Assembly (NCBI GenBank): GCA_964563535.1
Contig: CAZLXP010000046.1
Span: 1-18,849 of the forward strand
DNA from: WVWN01 sp964563535
Lineage (GTDB): Bacteria; RBG-13-66-14; B26-G2; WVWN01
Direction of reading: 5' to 3'
Length of the DNA: 18,849 bases
Shown here piece after piece: positions 7,802 through 14,379 of this stretch. Position 1 is the stretch's first letter. The number at the start of each line of letters is the position of its first letter. The position numbers and the translations under genes are program-made. The notes beneath the pieces are model-generated. The model saw only the letters and a list, made by a program, of their open reading frames with translations. It had not been told where the DNA came from and made no database searches.

Positions 7802-9067
7802 ATGCGCGCACTCAAAAAGTCCGAATTATACAGGTTCCCGTGGTCGAAGAACGATAATCCGATCGGGTGGCTCGAGGTTACCGACGTTTGCAACATCCAC
7901 TGCAAGGGATGTTACCGCCAGAATCTGGAGGGCCACTTCCCGCTGGAGCGGCTCAAAGAGGACGTCCTTCTGATGAAGGATTACCGCAACATCGACAACG
8001 TTTCGCTGGCGGGGGGCGAGCCGCTCACGCACCCGGGCATCGAGGAGTTGGTGGAGTTCATACACCTCCAGGGAATCAAGCCGTACCTCCTGACCAACGG
8101 CGAGGCCGTTACGGAGGAGCGGATGCGGACCCTTAAGAAGCGGGGGCTCGCCGGCGTCGCTTTCCACGTCGACATGATGCAGAACCGCCGGGGTTGGGAG
8201 GGCAAGGACGAGCTCGCCCTTACGCCCCTTCGCGACCAGTGCGTCGACGTCATGGCCGGCGTCGGCGGCATCCCTACGTCCTTCGGCATAACCGTATATA
8301 AGGACAACTTCGAGCAGATTCCGGACTTCGTGCGGTGGGGGATCAAGAACATCAAGTACGTCCAGGGCCTGACGTTCATAACCTACCGCGGCGCGCTGGT
8401 GAAACCGGGCGTCAAATACCTCGTCGCCGGCCGGGAGGTCGATATGGGCGTCGACAAACTCGGGTATGCGACGGCGGAGGCGCCTGAAAAATTTAACGTC
8501 ACCTCCAACGACGTATATAACATTATTAAGCAACACATTCCCGCATACGACGCCGCGGCGTACCTGGGCGGCACCGAGCGCCACGACTCGTTCAAATGGC
8601 TTATCGGTTACATGGTGGGGTCCGACGACGGCTGGTACGGCGCCGTCGGCCCCAAGACCGTCGAATTCGTGCAGGCCGCGCACCATTTCTTCCGCGGCCG
8701 GTACTTCGCCTACTCGCAGAAATGCGGTTTGGGGCGAAAAGTGTTCCTGGCCGGCCTCTTCGACCCGTACGTGCGGCGCGTTACGCGGCGTTTCCTCGCC
8801 AACCCGTTGCGTCTGTTCTACAAACCCGTCTACGGCCAGAGCATCGGCATCGTCCAGGCGCCGGACGTATTGCCGGACGGCCGCGTCGACATGTGCGACT
8901 CGTGCCCCGACCTCACCGTCTACAACGGCCAATTGATTCACTCCTGCCGCATGGACGAGTGGCGCCGCTGGGGCGGGTATATGACGCAGGTGCGCGAAGA
9001 ACCGGCGGAGGCGGAAGCGAAGGCATCTCCGCCCCGTAGGCGGCGGAAGTCCCGCGCGCCGGTCTAA
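7802..9067 (+). CDS. Radical SAM protein of unknown substrate with C-terminal cysteine cluster
   Basis: The 421-residue product has the radical SAM cluster motif CNIHCKGC (C30, C34, C37), which binds the [4Fe-4S] cluster that cleaves S-adenosylmethionine. GGEP follows at 71-74, the usual AdoMet-contact motif of a TIM-barrel radical SAM domain (about residues 20-200). The C-terminal half carries C365-x2-C368 and C382, plus C308, which could bind an auxiliary iron-sulfur cluster. It ends in a basic tail (residues 411-418, RRRRKS). The start is fixed by AGGAGG 4 bases before ATG at 7802. It is flanked by its own promoter and terminator, so it is probably monocistronic, and neighbours give no hint of substrate. 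Without searches I cannot assign it to a named subfamily; peptide modification, lipid modification and small-molecule chemistry all remain possible. Radical SAM identity is secure. Confidence 0.9.
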   Translation: MRALKKSELYRFPWSKNDNPIGWLEVTDVCNIHCKGCYRQNLEGHFPLERLKEDVLLMKDYRNIDNVSLAGGEPLTHPGIEELVEFIHLQGIKPYLLTNGEAVTEERMRTLKKRGLAGVAFHVDMMQNRRGWEGKDELALTPLRDQCVDVMAGVGGIPTSFGITVYKDNFEQIPDFVRWGIKNIKYVQGLTFITYRGALVKPGVKYLVAGREVDMGVDKLGYATAEAPEKFNVTSNDVYNIIKQHIPAYDAAAYLGGTERHDSFKWLIGYMVGSDDGWYGAVGPKTVEFVQAAHHFFRGRYFAYSQKCGLGRKVFLAGLFDPYVRRVTRRFLANPLRLFYKPVYGQSIGIVQAPDVLPDGRVDMCDSCPDLTVYNGQLIHSCRMDEWRRWGGYMTQVREEPAEAEAKASPPRRRRKSRAPV

Positions 9068-9088
9068 CCGCGAGGGGTAAGCTCGGAC

Positions 9089-9119
9089 CCGGCGGCCCGA
9101 AAGGCCGCCGGTTTTTTTT
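9089..9119 (+). terminator. Rho-independent terminator after the radical SAM gene
   Basis: CCGGCGGCC (9089-9097) pairs with GGCCGCCGG (9103-9111) around CGAAA and is followed by eight T residues. It begins 22 bases after the stop codon. Confidence 0.92.
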
Positions 9120-9133
9120 CGTCGCGCGCCCGG

Positions 9134-9161
9134 TTTTATGTTATTATTAAACGACATAAAA
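9134..9161 (+). promoter_or_regulatory. Inverted repeat upstream of the metal-binding membrane protein, candidate operator
   Basis: TTTTATGT (9134-9141) and ACATAAAA (9154-9161) form a perfect 8-bp inverted repeat with a 12-base spacer. GTTATT (9140-9145) and AATAAC (9161-9166) make a second, nested pair. The repeat lies in the short AT-rich gap between the terminator and the ribosome binding site GGGGG at 9172-9176, where a promoter must be. It does not match CopY or CsoR boxes that I know. A binding site for a metal-responsive repressor is possible. Confidence 0.35.
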
Positions 9162-9183
9162 ATAACGCAAAGGGGGTGAAGAT

Positions 9184-9579
9184 ATGTTCGGTTGGGATAT
9201 CGCGTTAGCGCTTGAGCTCCTGGTGCTGCTCTTCGGCTTCATTATATGGTTTAAAGCCGCTAAGGCCGAGGGCGGCCCCAAGAAGCTCGCGAAGGTCGTC
9301 GCGATCGTAGTCGTTATCTTTGTAGTCCTCCTGGCCGTGTGCACTATCACGCGCGCGTTCCTATACGCCGGCGCCGGGAAGGCGGGGCCGTACGGGCCCG
9401 GCTACAAATGTCATATGATGATGGGCCACGGCGGCTTGGAGAAAGGCAAGTGTCCTTGTTGCGGCGCGGCTTACGGTAAAGGCCACGGCCCCGGTATGGG
9501 CATGGGTATGATGGGTATGCCCCCTGGCCCGGAGGTCGAAAAACCGGCACCCGCCACGGCGGAGGCCGGCGGCAAGTAG
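9184..9579 (+). CDS. Small Met/His/Cys-rich two-helix membrane protein, probable copper-binding
   Basis: I do not recognise a named family. The 131-residue product has two hydrophobic helices (about 5-24 and 38-56) joined by a basic loop with KK and K residues, so the C-terminal half (about 60-131) probably lies on the side of the membrane opposite the loop. That half carries clustered soft-metal ligands: C76, H77, M78-M80, H82, then C90, C92, C93, then H101 and a GMGMGMMGM stretch (104-112). It ends in a Pro/Ala-rich tail. Methionine arrays of this kind bind Cu(I) in CopC, CusF and CTR-type proteins. The start has GGGGGTG about 8 bases upstream. CopA follows 157 bases downstream in the same direction, though a terminator lies between. 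Role as copper chaperone, sensor or sink is inference from composition and neighbourhood. Confidence 0.8.
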   Translation: MFGWDIALALELLVLLFGFIIWFKAAKAEGGPKKLAKVVAIVVVIFVVLLAVCTITRAFLYAGAGKAGPYGPGYKCHMMMGHGGLEKGKCPCCGAAYGKGHGPGMGMGMMGMPPGPEVEKPAPATAEAGGK

Positions 9580-9598
9580 CGGCGTCGGGCGGCTCGCG

Positions 9599-9624
9599 AA
9601 AGGCAGGCATGGCCTGCCTTTTTT
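9599..9624 (+). terminator. Rho-independent terminator between the small metal-binding protein and copA
   Basis: AAAGGCAGGC (9599-9608) pairs with GCCTGCCTTT (9612-9621) around ATG, followed by further T residues. It would end most small-protein transcripts before copA, giving unequal expression or separate control of the two. No clear promoter was found in the remaining 111 bases before copA. Confidence 0.85.
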
Positions 9625-9735
9625 AAACGAACGCGGCGACCGGTATAGGAACTTATCGCCGTTATAGGTGTGATGTTGCGTCCTTCGAACGCGCACGGCT
9701 TAAGGCGTTAAGACGCCGCCGGCTAAGATGACAAA

Positions 9736-12072
9736 ATGAAGACCGTAACTTTCCCCATATCGGGCATGACGTGCGCGACGTGCGTCGCGACCAACGAGAA
9801 GGCGCTGCGCGCGCTGCCGTTCGTCCAACAGGTCGCCATCAACCTCGCCGCGGAGAGGGGGACCGTGACGTACGACGACGGCCGCGGCCGCTTCGGCGAA
9901 CTTGTCAAAGCGGTGCGCGGCGCCGGTTACGACGTGCCTACACAGAGCGCGGTCCTTCACGTCGGCGAGATGACGTGCGCGACGTGCGTGGTCAATATCG
10001 AGGACTTCGTGGGCGCGTTGCCCGGCGTGGCCTCTATCGCGGTGAACCTTACCGCGGGCCTGGCCCGCGTCGAGTACGTCCCCTCGGTCGTGTCCCTCGC
10101 GCAAATCAAAGGCGTCATACGCGACCTCGGCTACAAACCCGAGGAGGAGAGGGCCGTAAGCCGCAAAGCGGCCTGGGAGCCCGCTTTGATACGGTTGATA
10201 TTCGCGGCCGCGCTCACGGCGCCTCTCTTCGTCATCGCGATGTTCCTGCGCTTCCGCGGCGACGGGTGGGCGATGTTGGCGCTGGCGACGCCGGTGCAGT
10301 TCTGGGCCGGGTGGCAGTTCTACGCGAAGACGGTGCGCGGCCTGCGGCGCGGCATCCTCGGCATGGACGCCCTTATCGCGATGGGCACCAGCGCCGCGTA
10401 TCTCTATAGTCTATACGAGTTGCTGTTCGGCGCCGCCCATCACTATTATTTCGAGACGGCGGCGATGATAATCACGCTCATCCTCTTCGGCCGGTGGTTG
10501 GAGGGTCGCGCCAAACGCCGCGCCTCCGCGGCCATCCGGAAGCTCCTCGAGCTCACGCCGCCCGTGGCCCGTAAGGTCGTGGACGGCGAGGAGCGGGAGG
10601 TACCGGTGGAGGAGGTCGTAGTCGGCGACCGGCTCCTCGTAAAACCCGGCGAAAGGGTTCCGGTAGACGCGGACGTTATAGAGGGAACCTCCGCCGTGGA
10701 CGAATCGATGCTCACCGGCGAGCCGATGCCGGTGAGGAAGACGGAAGGCGACGCCGTCGTCGGGGGGACCGTGAACCAGACGGGCGCCCTCACGATCGCG
10801 GCCACCAAGGTCGGCGCCGATACCGTCCTGGCGCAGATCGTCCGCATGGTGGAGGAGGCGCAGAGCTCTAAGGCGCCGGTGCAGAAGTTGGCGGATAAGG
10901 TGGCCGGCGTCTTTGTGCCCTGCGTCATAGCCATCGCGTTGTTGACGTTCGCCGCGTGGTTGCTTACGGGCCACGCCTTCGAGCCGGCGGTCATCGCCGC
11001 GGTGGCGGTCTTGGTCATCGCGTGCCCGTGCGCGCTAGGGCTCGCGACGCCGACGGCGGTGACGGTCGGGACCGGCAAGGGCGCCGAGTTGGGCGTCCTC
11101 TTCCGCGACGCCGAAAGTCTCGAGCTTATGGGGCGGGTTACCGTCGTCGCTTTCGACAAGACCGGGACCATAACGAAGGGCGCGCCGGCGGTGGTGGCGT
11201 ACGCGCCGGCGGAGGGGGTATCCGTAGAAGAGCTCGCGACGTGGGCCGGGGCGGCGGAACAACTCAGCGAACATCCTATCGCGACGGCGGTCGTCGCCGG
11301 GGCCAAAGCCCGCGGCCTGACGTTGCCGCCGGCGACCGACTTCGATTCCGCCACCGGCCGGGGCGTCGCGGCCGCGGTCGGCGGGGAGCGGGTGCTGGTG
11401 GGCAGCGTCCGTTTCATGGGCGAGAACGGCGTCTCGCTCGAGGGGTTGGAAGGCCGTCTGGCGGAGATGGAAGCGCGGGGTGTCACGGCGGTGGCTGCGG
11501 CGCGCGACGGCAAGCTCCTGGGGTTGGTCGGCGTCGCCGACGAGCTCAAGGCCGACGCCCGGGAGGCGGTGTCCGCCCTCGCCGGGGCCGGCGTCGGCAC
11601 GTTGATGCTTACGGGCGACAACGAGGCCACCGCCGCGGCCATCGCCGGCGACGTCGGTATCAGCGACGTGCGGGCGCGGCTTTTGCCGGCCGACAAGCTC
11701 GAGGTCTTAAAAGATTTAAAGCAGCGGGGCGAGGTCGTCGCGATGGTGGGGGACGGCATAAACGACGCGCCGGCGCTCGCCGCGGCCGACGTCGGCGTCG
11801 CCCTCGGAACCGGCACCGATATCGCGCTGGAGGCGGCGGACGTGGCGTTGATGTCGGGGGACCTGGCGGGCGTCGTGCGCGCCTACCGCCTAAGCCGCCG
11901 GACGTTGCGCAACATCAAGCAGAACTTGTTTTTCGCGTTCTTCTACAATACCGCGGCCATACCGCTCGCGGCCTTGGGTTTTTTGAACCCGATTATAGCC
12001 GCGGGGGCGATGGCGATGTCGTCGGTGTCGGTGGTCACCAACGCGCTGCGGCTGAGGAGGTTCCGCGGATAA
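9736..12072 (+). CDS. copA: Copper-translocating P-type ATPase (P1B-1) with two N-terminal metal-binding domains
   Basis: The 778-residue protein exports Cu(I) from the cytoplasm using ATP. Two heavy-metal-associated domains come first, with GMTCATC (10-16) and EMTCATC (78-84). TGE of the actuator domain is at 327-329. CPC in the transport helix (430-432), DKTGT with the phosphorylated Asp474, SEHP (511-514) and GDGIND (672-677) follow. YN (737-738) and MSSVSVVTN (761-769) in the last helices are the Cu(I)-specific signatures, which separates it from Zn/Cd pumps. Length and domain order are normal. ATG at 9736 is the first sensible start, with only a weak ribosome binding site. The second metal-binding loop has Glu in place of the usual Gly, and the two loops share a 20-base identical stretch (9766-9785 and 9970-9989). 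The upstream Met-rich protein supports a role in copper handling. Confidence 0.95.
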   Translation: MKTVTFPISGMTCATCVATNEKALRALPFVQQVAINLAAERGTVTYDDGRGRFGELVKAVRGAGYDVPTQSAVLHVGEMTCATCVVNIEDFVGALPGVASIAVNLTAGLARVEYVPSVVSLAQIKGVIRDLGYKPEEERAVSRKAAWEPALIRLIFAAALTAPLFVIAMFLRFRGDGWAMLALATPVQFWAGWQFYAKTVRGLRRGILGMDALIAMGTSAAYLYSLYELLFGAAHHYYFETAAMIITLILFGRWLEGRAKRRASAAIRKLLELTPPVARKVVDGEEREVPVEEVVVGDRLLVKPGERVPVDADVIEGTSAVDESMLTGEPMPVRKTEGDAVVGGTVNQTGALTIAATKVGADTVLAQIVRMVEEAQSSKAPVQKLADKVAGVFVPCVIAIALLTFAAWLLTGHAFEPAVIAAVAVLVIACPCALGLATPTAVTVGTGKGAELGVLFRDAESLELMGRVTVVAFDKTGTITKGAPAVVAYAPAEGVSVEELATWAGAAEQLSEHPIATAVVAGAKARGLTLPPATDFDSATGRGVAAAVGGERVLVGSVRFMGENGVSLEGLEGRLAEMEARGVTAVAAARDGKLLGLVGVADELKADAREAVSALAGAGVGTLMLTGDNEATAAAIAGDVGISDVRARLLPADKLEVLKDLKQRGEVVAMVGDGINDAPALAAADVGVALGTGTDIALEAADVALMSGDLAGVVRAYRLSRRTLRNIKQNLFFAFFYNTAAIPLAALGFLNPIIAAGAMAMSSVSVVTNALRLRRFRG

Positions 12073-12104
12073 ATAATTTCCGATTGAAATTCGTTTTTTA
12101 GGCC

Positions 12105-12130
12105 GGGCCGCACCGCGGCCCGTTAATTAT
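12105..12130 (+). terminator. Probable terminator after copA
   Basis: GGGCCGC (12105-12111) pairs with GCGGCCC (12115-12121) around ACC, 32 bases after the copA stop. The following bases (GTTAATTATG) are AT-rich but lack a strong T-run, so efficiency is uncertain. Confidence 0.5.
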
Positions 12131-12401
12131 GTATTTTTGAGGCGCTCATTTTACGATTAGGCGTTGTATTAAGAACGTATTTATTGTTATTGACTTTAAT
12201 AAATTTTTGTGTTATTAGTTAAACGCGTCCCTAATTTTAATTATAAATTATAATTATATGCGAGTGTATACGTCATATATTATATATTTAGGGGCGTTGA
12301 ATTATCAAGACGATTAGGGGTTTTTTACGCCGGGCGGGGTGAAGCCAAGAGAACGCGGTGGAGCGGTCGCGCGGCGGCGTTTCCGCGAAGGAGGTTCGCC
12401 A
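12122..12401. other. Very AT-rich intergenic region before ino1
   Basis: About 280 bases without a gene. By hand count bases 12181-12300 are about 23% GC, against roughly 65-70% in the genes around. The stretch 12236-12258 is nearly pure A/T and partly self-complementary, with an exact TATAAT at 12249-12254 that lacks a matching -35. ACGATTAGG occurs at 12153-12161 and again at 12310-12318. A promoter candidate is at 12191-12219. The open frame reaching back to GTG 12339 is judged untranslated. The region is probably the promoter and leader of ino1-tmk. Confidence 0.6.
12191..12219 (+). promoter_or_regulatory. Promoter candidate of ino1-tmk
   Basis: TTGACT (12191-12196), 17-base spacer, TATTAG (12214-12219): five and four matches to the sigma70 consensus, in A/T-rich surroundings that could act as an UP element for nearby promoters. 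The leader would be about 175 bases, long enough for post-transcriptional control, though no known riboswitch was recognised. Confidence 0.5.
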
Positions 12402-13601
12402 ATGTCCAAGGTCAGGGTCGGCATCATCGGCGTGGGCAACTGCGCCTCGAGTTTCGTCCAGGGGGTGGAGTATTATAAAAACGCGCCGGAAGACAGGAGC
12501 GTCACGGGGTTGATGCACGTCAACCTCGGCGGCTACCACATAAAAGATATCGAGTTCGTAGCGGCGTTCGACATCGACCGCAATAAAGTGGGCAAGGACG
12601 TCGCCGAGGCCATTTACACGTATCCCAACAACACGTACCGATTCTGCGACGTCCCGAAACTCGGCGTCAAGGTGGAACGGGGCATGACCCACGACGGCCT
12701 GGGCAAATACCTGTCGCAAATAATCCAAAAAGCCCCCGGGCCCACCGCCGACATCGTCGAGATCTTCAAGCGCACGAAATGCGACGTCGTCGTCTCGTAT
12801 CTCCCCGTAGGCGCCGAGATGGCGACGAAGTGGTACGTGGAGAAAGTCCTGGACGCCGGGTGCGCGTTCGTCAACTGCATTCCGGTCTTCATCGCCCAGG
12901 AAAACTACTGGCAGAAGGAATTCGAGAAGCGCGGCCTCCCCGTGATCGGCGACGACATCAAGTCGCAGGTGGGCGCCACCATCATCCACCGCGTCCTGAC
13001 CAACCTCTACAACGACCGCGGCGTGCGCCTCGAGCGGACCTATCAACTTAACGTCGGCGGCAACATGGACTTCTACAACATGCTGGAGCGCGAGCGCCTG
13101 GAGTCCAAGAAGGTCTCGAAGACGCAGGCCGTGACGTCGCAGCTGCCGTTCGACATCGGCGCCGAGAATATCCACATCGGCCCCAGCGATTACGTCGCCT
13201 GGCTCGCCGACCGCAAGTGGGCCTTCATCCGGCTGGAGGGGCGGACGTTCGGCGACGTGCCGCTCAACCTGGAGCTCAAGCTTGAGGTATGGGACAGCCC
13301 CAACTCCGCCGGCATCGTCATCGACGCCGTGCGCTGTGCCAAGCTCGCCCTCGACCGCGGCATCGCCGGCGCGCTGGTGGCGCCGTCGTCGTACTTCATG
13401 AAGTCGCCGCCCCGCCAGTTCCCCGACGACGTTTGCCGCCGGATGGTGGAGGACTTCATCGCCGGCCGGGGCCCGGACAACGAGCGCGCCAAGGAGAAGG
13501 CGGCGAGACCCGACGTGGGCGCCGCGGCGGCCAAGCGCAAGCGCGGCCCCAAGGCCCGGGGCAAGAAAAAGGTCGTCGCCGGCGCGCGCGACAAAAAATA
13601 A
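12402..13601 (+). CDS. ino1: myo-Inositol-1-phosphate synthase with basic C-terminal tail
   Basis: The enzyme converts glucose 6-phosphate to 1D-myo-inositol 3-phosphate through an NAD-dependent oxidation, aldol cyclisation and reduction. The 399-residue protein opens with VRVGIIGVGNCASS (4-17), the Rossmann NAD-binding loop of the short prokaryotic type. SYLPVGAE, CAFVNCIPVFIA, GDDIKSQVGATI and LNVGGNMDFYNM are active-site regions of the family, and the length to about residue 358 is normal. The start is fixed by AAGGAGG (12388-12394) 7 bases before the ATG. About 40 residues after the fold end in a Lys/Arg/Ala-rich tail (AKRKRGPKARGKKK), unusual for this enzyme. tmk follows after 22 bases, probably cotranscribed. 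The product could feed phosphatidylinositol-type lipids or an inositol-based osmolyte; nothing in the window decides which. Confidence 0.93.
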   Translation: MSKVRVGIIGVGNCASSFVQGVEYYKNAPEDRSVTGLMHVNLGGYHIKDIEFVAAFDIDRNKVGKDVAEAIYTYPNNTYRFCDVPKLGVKVERGMTHDGLGKYLSQIIQKAPGPTADIVEIFKRTKCDVVVSYLPVGAEMATKWYVEKVLDAGCAFVNCIPVFIAQENYWQKEFEKRGLPVIGDDIKSQVGATIIHRVLTNLYNDRGVRLERTYQLNVGGNMDFYNMLERERLESKKVSKTQAVTSQLPFDIGAENIHIGPSDYVAWLADRKWAFIRLEGRTFGDVPLNLELKLEVWDSPNSAGIVIDAVRCAKLALDRGIAGALVAPSSYFMKSPPRQFPDDVCRRMVEDFIAGRGPDNERAKEKAARPDVGAAAAKRKRGPKARGKKKVVAGARDKK

Positions 13602-13623
13602 CGACGGCGGCGCGTGAGCGGCT

Positions 13624-14274
13624 ATGAGCGTGGCTCGAGGAAGGCTCGTAACTTTCGAGGGCGTGGAGGGCGCCGGCAAGACGACGCAGCTCGAGCGCGC
13701 CGCGGCCTTCTTCCGGGAGAAGGGCTTCGACGTCGTCGCCGCGCGCGAGCCGGGCGGCACGGCCGTGGGCGAGCAAGTCCGCCGCATACTGCTCAGCCGC
13801 GAGAACGCCGCTATGGCGCCGCTGGCGGAGCTTTTGCTATACCTCGCGGCGCGGGCGCAGCTGGTGGCGGAGGTGGTCGCGCCGGCTCTCGCCGCCGGCA
13901 AGTTCGTCCTCCTCGACCGCTACGTCCACTCCACGCTCGCCTACCAGGGCTACGGCCTGGGCGTGGACCTGGGCGGCGCGTCGCCCGAGGATAATATCGG
14001 CAAACTGCGCGAGCTGTGCCGCGTCGCCGTGGGCGCGGCGTGGCCGGACGTGGTAATAGTGCTCGACGTCGAGCCGGAGGAGGGTTTCGCCCGCCTGGCC
14101 GGCGAGGCCCGGGACCGCATCGAAGCGCGCGACCTCGCGTACCACCGCCGCGTGCGGGAGGGGTTTTTAACGCTGGCGCGGCGGGAGCCGGAGGCGGTCG
14201 TGACGGTCGACGGTTCGCCTGCGGCCGCGGCGGTCTTCGCCGCCGTCAAGCGCGCGCTCGCGAAGGCATTATGA
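13624..14274 (+). CDS. tmk: Thymidylate kinase
   Basis: Thymidylate kinase phosphorylates dTMP to dTDP in the cytoplasm for DNA synthesis. The 216-residue product has the P-loop FEGVEGAGKTT (11-21), REPGGT (41-46), which contacts substrate, DRYVHSTLAYQG (98-109) and a lid region with DRIEARDLAYHRRVREG (164-180). Length is normal for the bacterial enzyme. ATG at 13624 is chosen by alignment of the P-loop at residue 12 or so; its ribosome binding site is weak, and translation may be coupled to ino1, 22 bases upstream. A terminator follows about 30 bases after the stop, and holB is next, the common bacterial tmk-holB neighbourhood. Confidence 0.95.
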   Translation: MSVARGRLVTFEGVEGAGKTTQLERAAAFFREKGFDVVAAREPGGTAVGEQVRRILLSRENAAMAPLAELLLYLAARAQLVAEVVAPALAAGKFVLLDRYVHSTLAYQGYGLGVDLGGASPEDNIGKLRELCRVAVGAAWPDVVIVLDVEPEEGFARLAGEARDRIEARDLAYHRRVREGFLTLARREPEAVVTVDGSPAAAAVFAAVKRALAKAL

Positions 14275-14304
14275 CGAGCCGAATTATTATGATTGGAGTC
14301 CCGA

Positions 14305-14324
14305 CCCGCCGCGAGGCGGGTTTT
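14305..14324 (+). terminator. Rho-independent terminator after tmk
   Basis: CCCGCC (14305-14310) pairs with GGCGGG (14315-14320) around GCGA, followed by TTTT. It separates tmk from holB although the two genes are only about 100 bases apart. Confidence 0.65.
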
Positions 14325-14350
14325 CGGCGGCCGACGGCGCGCGGCCTTCG

Positions 14351-14379
14351 TTGCGGAATCGGCGATATTTTCGTAGAAT
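14351..14379 (+). promoter_or_regulatory. Promoter candidate of holB, overlapping its annotated start
   Basis: TTGCGG (14351-14356), 17-base spacer, TAGAAT (14374-14379). The -10 overlaps the ATG at 14378, and transcription would begin near 14386, at the in-frame GTG at 14387. If real, holB would be translated from a leaderless mRNA beginning at GTG. Confidence 0.35.

Noticed and set aside
7826..9157. Long minus-strand open frame opposite the radical SAM gene
   Set aside because: Antisense to the CxxxCxxC enzyme, which has its own ribosome binding site and terminator; no domain is visible in the antisense product.
10446..11816. Long minus-strand open frame opposite copA
   Set aside because: Low-complexity Ala/Ser/Thr/Pro composition and full overlap with CopA catalytic motifs mark it as a shadow.
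12122..12401. Possible replication origin (AT-rich, near holB and tmk)
   Set aside because: No DnaA-box cluster (TTATNCACA) was found and no dnaA or dnaN gene is near.
12288..13901. Long minus-strand open frame across ino1 and tmk
   Set aside because: It spans two genes with clear motifs and their intergenic gap; composition is that of a shadow frame.
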